From contig JAQXAR010000003.1 in the NCBI GenBank assembly GCA_029252805.1, forward strand, positions 1-64,000: a stretch of DNA of 64,000 nucleotides, read 5' to 3'. The position numbers were made by a program, and so were the translations under genes. This document shows, piece by piece, positions 27,242 through 35,778 of the stretch. The notes beneath the pieces were generated by a model, which was given only the letters and a program-made list of their open reading frames with translations, did not search any database and was not told where the DNA came from. The first letter of the stretch is position 1; each line of letters begins with the position of its first letter. Source of the stretch: Rickettsiales bacterium. GTDB taxonomy: Bacteria > Pseudomonadota > Alphaproteobacteria > Rickettsiales > JALZUV01.

Positions 27242-28066
27242 TTAACCGGTTTCTTTGGGCAAGTAGCATTGTTCTTTGCCAGGAAAACTACGCGACTTTA
27301 CTTGATTCGAGTAATCGCTCACCGCTTGCGTAACCTGCTCTTTTAGCTGCGCAAAAGCATGTACGAACTTGGGAGGGTTGTCCGTTAGACCTAGCATATC
27401 TTCGGTCACGAGCACCTGACCATCGCATGCGGCAGAGGCGCCAATACCGATAGTGGGAATCGCAACGGCTTCGGTTATTTCTTTGGCTAGCGGCTCAAGC
27501 ACGCCTTCAATGACCATGGCAAAAGCACCCGATTTATCAACCGCAACTGCATCGCGTAGAGCTTTATTCCAGCTCGCCTCATTTTTGCCCTGTATTTTAA
27601 AGCCACCCATTTGCTGGACATGCTGTGGTGTGAGGCCAACATGCCCCATCACTGCAATCCCGCGCTGGGTTAGATAGTGGATCGTATCTACCATTTCTTC
27701 GCCGCCTTCAAGCTTGACGGCCTGTGCACCGGTTTCTTGCAATAGCTTTGCAGCGTTGCGGAAGGCAAGTTCTGGGGATTCTTGGTAACTGCCGAAAGGC
27801 ATATCAATGATGACAAGTGAATGCTTGTTGCCTCGCATAACGGCCTGTCCGTGTAGGATCATTGCTTCGATGCTAACAGGCAAAGTCGTTTCCATCCCCA
27901 AGCGTACCATCGCGAGAGAATCGCCAACGAGCAGCATATCGCAATGCTTATCGAGCAGGGCTGCGATCAGCGCATCATAGGCCGTGAGCATCACGAGAGG
28001 CTCGCCTCCTTTACGATTACGGATGGCGGAAGTCGTCAAGCGACGTGCTTTAGAATGTTTACTCAT
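27242..28066 (-). CDS. panB: 3-methyl-2-oxobutanoate hydroxymethyltransferase (PanB)
   Basis: A 274-residue enzyme that converts alpha-ketoisovalerate to ketopantoate using methylene-tetrahydrofolate, the first committed step to pantothenate and CoA. Signatures include LVMLTAYDALIAALLDKHCD, LLVGDSLAMV with the metal-binding Asp, AVKLEGGEEM, GHVGLTPQHV and IPTIGIGASAACDGQVLV. Length is typical. No panC is adjacent. TATATC ends six bases before the ATG (plus strand 28073-28078) with no ribosome binding site. Confidence 0.95.
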   Translation of the reverse strand: MSKHSKARRLTTSAIRNRKGGEPLVMLTAYDALIAALLDKHCDMLLVGDSLAMVRLGMETTLPVSIEAMILHGQAVMRGNKHSLVIIDMPFGSYQESPELAFRNAAKLLQETGAQAVKLEGGEEMVDTIHYLTQRGIAVMGHVGLTPQHVQQMGGFKIQGKNEASWNKALRDAVAVDKSGAFAMVIEGVLEPLAKEITEAVAIPTIGIGASAACDGQVLVTEDMLGLTDNPPKFVHAFAQLKEQVTQAVSDYSNQVKSRSFPGKEQCYLPKETG

Positions 28067-28107
28067 AACAGTGATATAGGCATTTTCTGGAAAAATGCTA
28101 GAGCAGA

Positions 28108-30018
28108 TTAGCGTTCCGAAGGCTCTGACGTGTCGGTAGGCACTTCAAAGGCAGACTCAGAGAAGCCTTGTTTCGAGGGTGCTTGTGTGAGAGCGGGGTC
28201 TTGCAAAGGGTTTACAAAAGGCTCGGACTCAGCAGGAGCTTCTTCAGCTACGTTTCGCTCCAGATCTTCAGTCGCCGGAACTTCAAAAGGTTGAGGTTGT
28301 ACGGCTTCTTCGGCTTGAGGCTCTGGTATTTCGGGCTCGGTTGGCTCCGCGGGTGGGGGTGCACTAAATGCTTCAGCACTCTGGGGTGCTGGTGTTTCGG
28401 CAGCGGTGGCGGCAATAATAGGTGCGGCGGCTGGCACAGCTTGTGCTTGTGGTTCTGCGGCTCTTGTTTCAAGCGCCTTAGGCGCTTCTTCCTCAGCGGC
28501 AGAAACAACATTCATTGGTAGGCTAAAGCGAACTGATGTTCCTTGGCCCTCTTCGCTCTCCATGACAAAGGTGCCGCCCATAATTTCCACGAATTTCTTC
28601 GTAAGCGGAAGGCCAAGGCCGGTTCCTTCATATTTACGACTAAGGGCGCTGTCTACTTGTCCGAAAGGTGCAAGCGCCTTGGAAATATCTTTCGGAGCGA
28701 TACCGATACCACTATCTTTGACTTCGACGGAGAGTGAGTTTTCCATTACATCTTGCCACAGGCTCACAGTGATAGACCCGCCTTCAGGGGTGAACTTCAC
28801 GGCATTAGAAAGCAGGTTAAGCAAAATTTGTTTCACTTTTTTGCCATCCGTGTGGATGACAAAATGCTCTTTTGGTACTTCGGTTAGCAAGGTTACCTGC
28901 GCATGTTCTGCACGGGGTGAAACAAGGCGCATGCTGGAATGGATGAGTTTTGTTACATCCACTTCGTCCATATACATGTCGAGTTTGCCCGCCTCCGCTT
29001 TAGAATAATCGAGGATGTCGTTGATCAGGCTGAGTAGGTGAACGCCAGAATTATGAATATCTTTGATATAATCTTTATATTGTTCATTTCCGATCGCGCC
29101 CATGGTTTCATTTTTGATGATCTCAGAGAAACCGATAATCGCATTGAGTGGGGTGCGAAGTTCATGGCTAATACTAGCAAGGAATTGCGATTTATTTTCA
29201 TTCTCAGTTTCGGCGGCGGCGGCGTGGGCCGCGAGTTCTAGGTTGGCATCATGTTGTTTTGCGATAATCCCTTCGGCCTTCGCTGCCACCAAAATAAGCG
29301 TTCCAATAAGTAGCAGGAAGATGAGGATAATTGCTCCTGTACCGACATACTGGAATTGATAGAGCTGTTCCCATTGACGAGTGACATCGTAATAAATTTC
29401 GACCATGCCCTTGATATTACTTTTCTTATCGTAACCGGCGGATCCAGCGACAAGAGGAACATAGCTATCCGATAGGATCGGCACGGCGGTTTGCACGAGC
29501 GTCCCTGTTTTGCGCGAGCTATCGGCAATTTGGAATATAGAATCTTGCAAGACGGTTGAGGCCACAGAGCCAGAAAGGGCATTAAGCACCGTACTCTGTG
29601 CTTCGTCAGTATCTTCCGATTGTATGCCCATCGCAGATGTATCAAGGATTCCAGACTGGTTTAGCGATAAGAGTTTCGCACCACTACTATCGTAAATTGT
29701 GACATGTACGACTGGCATTTCTTCAAAATATTTAAAAACATCGCGGCTAAAGGTTTCGTAATTTTCTTTATACCCACGATAGCGGTTCCAGTTATCTGGG
29801 GTGACGTTGTGTTTGCGAAAGAGCTCCAGCATCTTCACCATTTGGTGCTCGCTCCACACATTATTGATAAAGCCTTGAGTGAGTACCTTATTGTTCTTAA
29901 TCACCAAATCACTCAAGTCGCCTTCGGCGGAGTTGCGGAAATAATAGCCAAGCGCAATGGCTGCTATCGTGACGATAACAGCGCTGATCATTGAGAAATA
30001 GCGTAGGTATGAAAACAT
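28108..30018 (-). CDS. Membrane sensor histidine kinase with long acidic/proline tail
   Basis: A 636-residue two-component kinase. TM1 spans about residues 8-25, a periplasmic sensor domain of roughly 200 residues follows (fold unclear, possibly Cache-like), and TM2 spans 227-247. The HisKA domain has SHELRTPLNAIIGFSEI with phospho-acceptor His285. The ATPase domain shows KQILLNLLSNAVKFTPEGG and VKDSGIGIAP, and GTGLGLPLTKKFVEIMGG. The last 120 residues are rich in Ala, Pro and Glu and appear disordered. No response regulator is adjacent. AGGAGT precedes the ATG. The cognate partner and signal are unknown. Confidence 0.9.
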   Translation of the reverse strand: MFSYLRYFSMISAVIVTIAAIALGYYFRNSAEGDLSDLVIKNNKVLTQGFINNVWSEHQMVKMLELFRKHNVTPDNWNRYRGYKENYETFSRDVFKYFEEMPVVHVTIYDSSGAKLLSLNQSGILDTSAMGIQSEDTDEAQSTVLNALSGSVASTVLQDSIFQIADSSRKTGTLVQTAVPILSDSYVPLVAGSAGYDKKSNIKGMVEIYYDVTRQWEQLYQFQYVGTGAIILIFLLLIGTLILVAAKAEGIIAKQHDANLELAAHAAAAETENENKSQFLASISHELRTPLNAIIGFSEIIKNETMGAIGNEQYKDYIKDIHNSGVHLLSLINDILDYSKAEAGKLDMYMDEVDVTKLIHSSMRLVSPRAEHAQVTLLTEVPKEHFVIHTDGKKVKQILLNLLSNAVKFTPEGGSITVSLWQDVMENSLSVEVKDSGIGIAPKDISKALAPFGQVDSALSRKYEGTGLGLPLTKKFVEIMGGTFVMESEEGQGTSVRFSLPMNVVSAAEEEAPKALETRAAEPQAQAVPAAAPIIAATAAETPAPQSAEAFSAPPPAEPTEPEIPEPQAEEAVQPQPFEVPATEDLERNVAEEAPAESEPFVNPLQDPALTQAPSKQGFSESAFEVPTDTSEPSER

Positions 30019-30079
30019 AATACTCCTATTCTCAATTAAGCACGATGGGACTTAATTTTTCACTAATAAAAGGTGTTTT

Positions 30080-30108
30080 TTGACAATAAACAGACAAAGC
30101 CTTATCGA
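30080..30108 (+). promoter_or_regulatory. dapB promoter: TTGACA - 17 bp - TATCGA, six bases before ATG
   Basis: A perfect -35 TTGACA (30080-30085) is followed after exactly 17 bp by TATCGA (30103-30108). The dapB ATG starts six bases later, at the predicted transcription start. This is the best-supported leaderless promoter in the window because both promoter elements are recognisable. Confidence 0.65.
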
Positions 30109-30114
30109 TGGTGG

Positions 30115-30900
30115 ATGAAAATTATCATTACAGGCATAAATGGCCGCATGGGGGGTGAAGTTGCACATGCTATATTAGCCGGTCCAACATACGAAATTAT
30201 AGGGGCAACCCTACGCAATCCCTCACTTATCGGTAAAGATGTTGGCGAAGTTTTGGGCGTGAAACCTTTGGGTGTTGCGGCAACGCCTCTGTCAGAAACC
30301 GATTTCACTGCGGCCGATGGGGTGATTGATTTTACCCTGCCAGCAGGTTTGCCCGAATTAGCAACCAAATGCGCTCAAGCTGGTGTTGCATTAGTGACCG
30401 GCACCACGGGTTTATCTGATGAACAGCAAGCGGTCGTAAATCAGGCGGCGACGGAAATTCCAATCGTACAATCTTTCAATATGAGTCTCGGTGTGAACCT
30501 ACTGGCGGCGCTCGTGGAGAAGGCTGCCGCGACCTTGGATGAAAGCTTCGATATTGAGATTAATGAGCTGCATCATCGTCATAAGAAAGATGCGCCTTCC
30601 GGCACGGCGAAACTGTTAGGTGAATCAGCAGCAAAAGCGCGTGGAGTCACTTTAAGCGAGGCGGGTGTTATGGATCGCGACGGAGAACGTAACGTTGGTG
30701 ATATCGGTTTTTCGGTTCAACGTGGTGGTGGGGTGATTGGGGATCATACGGTGATGCTGGCGGGCGAGAATGAGCGGCTAGAGTTAATTCACCGTGGTCA
30801 TAATCGTGCGATCTATGCGGATGGCGCCCTTAAAGCGACCAAATGGTTGCAAGGCAAGCCCGCCGGCTTATATTCGATGCGTGATGTGCTAGGGCTTTAA
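30115..30900 (+). CDS. dapB: 4-hydroxy-tetrahydrodipicolinate reductase (DapB)
   Basis: A 261-residue NAD(P)H-dependent reductase in lysine and diaminopimelate synthesis. It has the nucleotide-binding ITGINGRMGGEVAHAI at the N-terminus, VTGTTGLSDEQ, the NMSLGVNLL segment and the dipicolinate-binding HHRHKKDAPSGTA motif. The frame opens earlier at 30073, but the family N-terminus MKIIITG fixes the ATG at 30115, which also sits exactly where the promoter predicts transcription to begin. It is convergent with the glutamine amidotransferase gene, four bases apart. Confidence 0.95.
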   Translation: MKIIITGINGRMGGEVAHAILAGPTYEIIGATLRNPSLIGKDVGEVLGVKPLGVAATPLSETDFTAADGVIDFTLPAGLPELATKCAQAGVALVTGTTGLSDEQQAVVNQAATEIPIVQSFNMSLGVNLLAALVEKAAATLDESFDIEINELHHRHKKDAPSGTAKLLGESAAKARGVTLSEAGVMDRDGERNVGDIGFSVQRGGGVIGDHTVMLAGENERLELIHRGHNRAIYADGALKATKWLQGKPAGLYSMRDVLGL

Positions 30901-30903
30901 GCG

Positions 30904-31626
30904 TTAGCGCTTTGCCGCCTCAATAAACGCCGCGAAGATTTTCGTGTCGGCGCCGGTAATATGAAATTCAGGGTGCCATTGTACGCCGAGGCAGAATTTA
31001 TAATCGCTGCATTCTACGCCTTCAATCACACCGTCAGGTGCGGTGGAGTTGATGATAAGCCGATCGCCGACCGTTTCAACGGCTTGATGGTGGGCGCTAT
31101 TTACCTCAATTTTATCTTTGCCGACAATGCGGTGCAGCAGGGTATCATGTTCGATCTTCACGCTATGGCCGGCCTCATTACGAGGGTTCGGCTGTTCATG
31201 CGGTAGCGGATTTTCGATAGTATCGGGAATGTGTTGTATTAATGTTCCGCCGAGTGCGACCGCGAGAAGCTGCTGACCGCCGCAAATGCCCAGTACAGGC
31301 AGGTTACGCTCCAATGCGCCACGTGTCATGGCGAGCTCAAATGCAGTGCGCCTCTCTTTGAGGCTGACCGTATCGCTTTCGACTGCTTGTCCGTAATAAT
31401 GGGGCGGGACATCGAAGTCTCCGCCGGTCACAATTAACCCATCAATCATGTTGAGATACTCTTCGACTAGATCTAGCTCATGCGGTAGTGGAAGCGGGAT
31501 TCCGCCTGCTTGTGTCGTAGAGGCGAAGTAGTTCTCACGCATGGCGTACCAAGGATAAAGGGAATATTCTCCTTTGCCACCGAACTCGAAATCCAGCGTA
31601 TAGCCGATAATAGGTTTTTTACTCAT
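30904..31626 (-). CDS. Class I glutamine amidotransferase-like hydrolase (peptidase C26, PuuD-like)
   Basis: A 240-residue protein of the gamma-glutamyl-GABA hydrolase type. The nucleophile motif is LGICGGQQLLAVALGG, and the His-Glu pair of the triad is in VQWHPEFH. The N-terminus has IGYTLDFEFG and a GLIVTGGDFDVPPHYYG loop. Related enzymes cleave gamma-glutamyl amides in polyamine catabolism, but no other puu genes are here, so the substrate is open. It is divergent from motA, about 68 bp apart. Confidence 0.85.
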   Translation of the reverse strand: MSKKPIIGYTLDFEFGGKGEYSLYPWYAMRENYFASTTQAGGIPLPLPHELDLVEEYLNMIDGLIVTGGDFDVPPHYYGQAVESDTVSLKERRTAFELAMTRGALERNLPVLGICGGQQLLAVALGGTLIQHIPDTIENPLPHEQPNPRNEAGHSVKIEHDTLLHRIVGKDKIEVNSAHHQAVETVGDRLIINSTAPDGVIEGVECSDYKFCLGVQWHPEFHITGADTKIFAAFIEAAKR

Positions 31627-31694
31627 ATACCGAATATGAAGGAAAGATCCGCGATCTCAATACTTTTTTAACTTCTTGGCGTTCTAATGGTCTC

Positions 31695-32495
31695 ATGTCT
31701 TTTTCGTCTTTATTAGGAGTGCTGTTTGGGTTCGGGTTGTTTTTTACCTCAATCTACATGAGTACCGATAACTGGATCGCTTTTGTTAGCCTTTCCAGTA
31801 TTTTAATGGTTGTGGGTGGTACGACTGCCGCAGCCTTTATGAGTTTTCAAGCACGTTATGTGTTCCAGGCGTTCAAGGCGCTGTGGTGGATGCTTAAGGC
31901 GCCGCAATCGACGCGTGAAGGGTTGAATACGGAAATCTTACGTCTCATTCAATGGGCCTATTTGGTGCAAAAGAGCGGATTACCGTCGCTTGAGAATGAA
32001 ATTAAGAAGGTGAATACAAATGATCCGGTACTGCGTTTTGCGCTGACCATGGTTTCCAGCGGTTATAAGCCTGAAGAGGTGCGTGAGATTATGGAAACGG
32101 CGGTGGAGAGCGAGTTTGACCGTCATACGGTTCCTGTGGCGGTACTGAAACAAATGGCAGCCGCGGCTCCGGCTTTCGGGATGATCGGTACGTTGGTGGG
32201 GCTAGTTGTGATGCTGCAAGGGTTAGATGGCGATATGGCCAAGCTAGGCCAAGGTCTCTCTTTAGCGCTTTTAACGACGCTTTATGGTGTGGTGCTTGCG
32301 CGGATGTTCTTTATTCCGGCGGCCTTAAAATTAATGCAAAAAGAAGAGATTCAGCGTTTTCGTAATGAGATGATGGCTGAAGGTCTGATCATGCTCTCGG
32401 AGAAGAAAAATCCGCGTTATATGCAAGATCGTCTCAATAGTTATCTGGATCCAGAAATCCACTTTAACCTCGATAAGCAGTTGCGAGGTAGATAA
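31695..32495 (+). CDS. motA: Flagellar motor stator protein MotA/PomA
   Basis: A 266-residue proton- or sodium-conducting stator subunit. Four hydrophobic helices flank a cytoplasmic loop with MVSSGYKPEEVREIMETAVESEFDRH, where the charged residues that contact FliG lie. The C-terminal pair of helices reads AAAAPAFGMIGTLVGLVVML and LGQGLSLALLTTLYGVVLARMF, the MotA/PomA signature. TCTAAT ends six bases before the ATG. The stop overlaps the motB start by one base. Sequence alone does not separate proton from sodium use. Confidence 0.9.
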   Translation: MSFSSLLGVLFGFGLFFTSIYMSTDNWIAFVSLSSILMVVGGTTAAAFMSFQARYVFQAFKALWWMLKAPQSTREGLNTEILRLIQWAYLVQKSGLPSLENEIKKVNTNDPVLRFALTMVSSGYKPEEVREIMETAVESEFDRHTVPVAVLKQMAAAAPAFGMIGTLVGLVVMLQGLDGDMAKLGQGLSLALLTTLYGVVLARMFFIPAALKLMQKEEIQRFRNEMMAEGLIMLSEKKNPRYMQDRLNSYLDPEIHFNLDKQLRGR

Positions 32496-33169
32496 TGGCG
32501 CGGCGTAGATCGAGAAAGCCTCGCGATGATAGCGAAGATGAGGCATGGCTGAGTACCTATGCTGATTGCGTCACGTTGCTTTTATGTTTCTTTGTGATTT
32601 TGCTTTCGGTCTCAGAGCCAAAGATTGATAAATTTGAAGCAATTACTGAGGCGATGACGTCCGGTTTTGTTACCGATATTATCGAACTTCCGTTCAAATC
32701 CCTCTATGATGATTTTCAGCTTATTATTGAAGATAATGCGGTGGAACTGGATGTTGCAGCTGAATATACCGATCAAGGTGTGCGGTTAGATATTGGCTCA
32801 ACGGCCCTTTTTACGTCCGGTTCAGCTACGCTAAAGCAAGGGGCGATGCCGATTTTGCGTGAAATGGTACTCGCGATTAAAGAGATGAACCTAGAAGATT
32901 ACCGCGTGGAAATTGAAGGTCATACGGATGATGTGCCTATTATGGGGGCACGTTTTGCCAGTAATTGGGAGCTTTCAGCGGTACGTGCTGCGGGGGTCAC
33001 CCGTGTGATGATCGCCGAAGGGATTGAAAAAGAGCGGATGCAAATGGCTGCATTTGCAGACGTGAAGCCCAAGGTCGATAACTTAGATGCTCAAGGGTTG
33101 CCTATTTCTGATAATCGCGCGCTCAACCGAAGAATCGCGGTCCATATTATGCGTGGTGACGGTGAGTAG
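32495..33169 (+). CDS. motB: Flagellar motor stator protein MotB/PomB
   Basis: A 224-residue stator subunit with a single N-terminal helix, YADCVTLLLCFFVILLSVS, in which Asp24 is the predicted ion-binding residue. A plug/linker region follows, then an OmpA-like peptidoglycan-binding domain with IEGHTDDVPIMGARFASNWELS and ALNRRIAVHIM. It is one base overlapped with motA. The pair is far from the flagellar block at 55-64 kb. Confidence 0.92.
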   Translation: MARRRSRKPRDDSEDEAWLSTYADCVTLLLCFFVILLSVSEPKIDKFEAITEAMTSGFVTDIIELPFKSLYDDFQLIIEDNAVELDVAAEYTDQGVRLDIGSTALFTSGSATLKQGAMPILREMVLAIKEMNLEDYRVEIEGHTDDVPIMGARFASNWELSAVRAAGVTRVMIAEGIEKERMQMAAFADVKPKVDNLDAQGLPISDNRALNRRIAVHIMRGDGE

Positions 33170-33194
33170 TCATGCTTTATTAACTTTATTCTGT

Positions 33195-33200
33195 TATAAA
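33195..33200 (+). promoter_or_regulatory. -10 element TATAAA six bases before the start of the Ham1-LOG fusion gene
   Basis: TATAAA ends six bases before the ATG at 33207, again predicting a transcript that starts at the initiation codon. No Shine-Dalgarno sequence is present and no strong -35 is visible. It suggests the fusion gene has its own promoter in the 37-bp gap after motB. Confidence 0.45.
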
Positions 33201-33206
33201 TAACTC

Positions 33207-35777
33207 ATGATAGATATGCAGATTCTTGAAGATTTACCAACAGGCTCAACCATTATTCTTTCGACCACTTCGCCGGATAAGCGAGCGGAATATGAGATTA
33301 TGTTTCAGCGGTTCGACATTAACTTCATTTTTTTAGAAGATCTTGGTCTCTCCCCCCAAAAGACCGATGAAATGACCAACAGTTATGATGGTAATTTATT
33401 ACAAAAAGCGGCGGAAGTTTCGCTCTCCCTGCATACGAATATAGAGGCGATTAAAAATCGTTTAGCGACGGTCGAGTTTGATATGTCAAAACCGATTGTG
33501 GGCATGGTCGAAGATTCCGGTATCGAAATTTATCCGATTAATAAAGATCGTAAAATCCGCACCGCGTTTCGCAAGGAGTTTCGTAAACGCATTGATGATC
33601 GAATCTATGACGAATTTTTGACGAATAAGGAACTCAAGGCGGAAGTCTTCCCAGAAATGTCGAATGATGAAGTCCTAGAGTTTTTAAGCAATGTCGAAAT
33701 TAATAATCTTTGGATGACAAAGCTTAAGGGCGCCAAGAATTTTCCCGGTCCTAATTATAAACCGATTTATGAAGTACTGCCGGGTGGAGTCAGGGAATTC
33801 TACGATATTATGCACGAGTCGATGGAAACGGTATCAAAAGAATATGAGCTCGATAGCCGTTCTTACGGGAGCCGATCGTTGCTTCGCTTCCGTAACCATT
33901 GTTCGATGATGTTAGTCGCGCCGCATGAGTTGCCACAAGATTATTTAACGGCAGAAGACATTATTGAAGGCGAGAGTAAAGGGCGTATTGCCAGTCAGGA
34001 TGAGATTGATAGTTTAATTCAATATCGCCTTGATTCACCAAAGCCAAAACACCGTTTGGGACGATTATTTACCAGTGATTTTATTATTCCCGATAAACAA
34101 ACGAATCGTACCGATTATACGCAACGTCAATTAATTGAGAAATATAACCTCCTCGAAAGTGAGGGGAATACTGTCGCGCCGTATTATCGTTTGCATGCGA
34201 TTAGATCGTTACAAGAGAAATATAATATTCCAATGGTTGGGCGTGATGAAGAAGGTCAATGGAAATATACGCAACGTGTGCAGAACGAACAACCCCCTGA
34301 AGTTCTGGTCTTATATAGTGGGAAAAAGAAACCGTCGTTAGTCGAAGAATTTGAAAAGAAATTAAAGAAAGAGGGATTCGATACGCTCCAGAGACTGACC
34401 CAGACGCAATTATTATCGAATCCAAATGCACGCCTATTGGGACATGCAGATATTGTATTTTTAATTCCATCAAAGGCGGCGACTCATTTGCAAAATGCGC
34501 AACTTATTTTAGGGGCGACGGTTGATAAGCAAGTGATGCCCTCTGCTAAAGAAAAAACACTGGTGATATTAAATCCGAAGAATAAAAAGAATATGGGTCC
34601 GTTTGATGGTGCTTTAAAAATATTACGTCATAAGAAATATACCGGCCTTAAAAATGGTATTTCAGAGGTGAACCATGTTTTCGAATATGATCCAAGTGAT
34701 TATAAAGACGAGGCGGGCGCGCAACAGTTATTTGAGAATGTCAAAAAGCTGTTGGACAAAGAGCGTTCGCGTAAACGCCACCGCCTGACAGGGGTGGAGC
34801 GGATTCAACCAAAGAAACATATACCGCCAGAGCAAATTCCGGCGCTTGAAGTAGAAGAAAAGTTCACGGTCTTTGTCGCAGGCGGTGCGGCGAATGAATA
34901 TCCGGGATTTAAAGCGCCGGCCAATCAAATGGGGCGATTTATTCACGATCAAGACTGGGTGCTGGTAACGGGTGCCGGTCAAAAAGAAGGGCCGATGGGT
35001 GCGGTGCATTCCGGCTACGTCGAAGCCTATTTAACGCGTCACCTAAAAAAGAGATCAGACGCATCTGATTTAAGTACAAAGCAACTGGAAGCGATGAAGA
35101 AGATCATCAAAAAACTTACCGTACAAAATACGACCGATCGTCGGTTGAGTGGTGAGAATGCAGAGTCACATCAAAAAGCGATTATGAAGGCTGTCTTTAA
35201 AGTACCAAATGTGGAGTTTTTATTGCATGAAGCACTGGAGGTGTTGTCTAGGATATTACGTCCACGCGAAGGCAGTCAGGTTGAGGAAATATTGGGTTCG
35301 CTGAAGGAGTCAGGCAATATGGTGGGCTACTCAATGCCACCGCTATTGATCTCGGAAGGTTCGGGTAAATGGCCGTTAGGGATGCAAGGACATAATGCCG
35401 GAAATATGCAACGACGTATGCATGAGATGCTTCGATCTGCCGCGCATGTTTTTTTGGCGGGTGGTCAGGGAACGGATCAAGAATTGGTCGAAAGTGCGTT
35501 ACTGGCGATTGAACAAAATAAAGATCGATTGGATGCAGGTTTAAAACCCAAGCCCATTTATATTTTAGACCAAGAAGCCTATAAAGATGGAATTTATTCG
35601 CAAGATGGGACGGTCTTTTTACCGTCTTTTGAGATCATCGATAGTGAATTAAAATCGCACGGGCTGACCCGTGAAGAGATTGGATTAAAAACCCATGATA
35701 ATATGCGCTCCATGGAGTCCAACCTTAAAGCTTACAGGGATTCCCACTGGCAGGGTGACAAAGAAACTAGCGTGTAA
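33207..35777 (+). CDS. Fusion protein: ITPase/Ham1-like domain + Rossmann-like domain + LOG-like nucleotide phosphoribohydrolase domain
   Basis: An 856-residue protein of unusual architecture. Residues about 14-260 resemble Ham1/RdgB/ITPA pyrophosphatases: STTSPDKRAEYE at the N-terminal phosphate loop, a DGNLLQKAAE stretch in place of the NAxxKA motif, VEDSGIEIYP for the acidic DDSG motif, and NFPGPNYKPIYE, closely like the PGPYxKWF of eukaryotic ITPA. Residues 363-520 look like an alternating beta/alpha domain (EVLVLYSGKKKPSLVEEFEK, KTLVILNPKNKK), perhaps a degenerate LOG/SLOG unit. Residues 552-830 carry LOG-like motifs: FVAGGAANEYPG, VTGAGQKEGPMGAV, QRRMHEMLRSAAHVFLAGGQGTDQELVE. A roughly 90-residue insert separates the last two. 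The inferred activity is NTP to NMP to base plus ribose 5-phosphate. The closing stops with metF are one base apart. Confidence 0.72.
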   Translation: MIDMQILEDLPTGSTIILSTTSPDKRAEYEIMFQRFDINFIFLEDLGLSPQKTDEMTNSYDGNLLQKAAEVSLSLHTNIEAIKNRLATVEFDMSKPIVGMVEDSGIEIYPINKDRKIRTAFRKEFRKRIDDRIYDEFLTNKELKAEVFPEMSNDEVLEFLSNVEINNLWMTKLKGAKNFPGPNYKPIYEVLPGGVREFYDIMHESMETVSKEYELDSRSYGSRSLLRFRNHCSMMLVAPHELPQDYLTAEDIIEGESKGRIASQDEIDSLIQYRLDSPKPKHRLGRLFTSDFIIPDKQTNRTDYTQRQLIEKYNLLESEGNTVAPYYRLHAIRSLQEKYNIPMVGRDEEGQWKYTQRVQNEQPPEVLVLYSGKKKPSLVEEFEKKLKKEGFDTLQRLTQTQLLSNPNARLLGHADIVFLIPSKAATHLQNAQLILGATVDKQVMPSAKEKTLVILNPKNKKNMGPFDGALKILRHKKYTGLKNGISEVNHVFEYDPSDYKDEAGAQQLFENVKKLLDKERSRKRHRLTGVERIQPKKHIPPEQIPALEVEEKFTVFVAGGAANEYPGFKAPANQMGRFIHDQDWVLVTGAGQKEGPMGAVHSGYVEAYLTRHLKKRSDASDLSTKQLEAMKKIIKKLTVQNTTDRRLSGENAESHQKAIMKAVFKVPNVEFLLHEALEVLSRILRPREGSQVEEILGSLKESGNMVGYSMPPLLISEGSGKWPLGMQGHNAGNMQRRMHEMLRSAAHVFLAGGQGTDQELVESALLAIEQNKDRLDAGLKPKPIYILDQEAYKDGIYSQDGTVFLPSFEIIDSELKSHGLTREEIGLKTHDNMRSMESNLKAYRDSHWQGDKETSV

Positions 35778-35778
35778 A

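Noticed and set aside
28168-29008. Plus-strand ORFs over the sensor kinase gene
   Set aside because: Cys/Gly/Phe-rich products opposite the Ala/Pro/Glu-rich tail and kinase core are typical antisense shadows.
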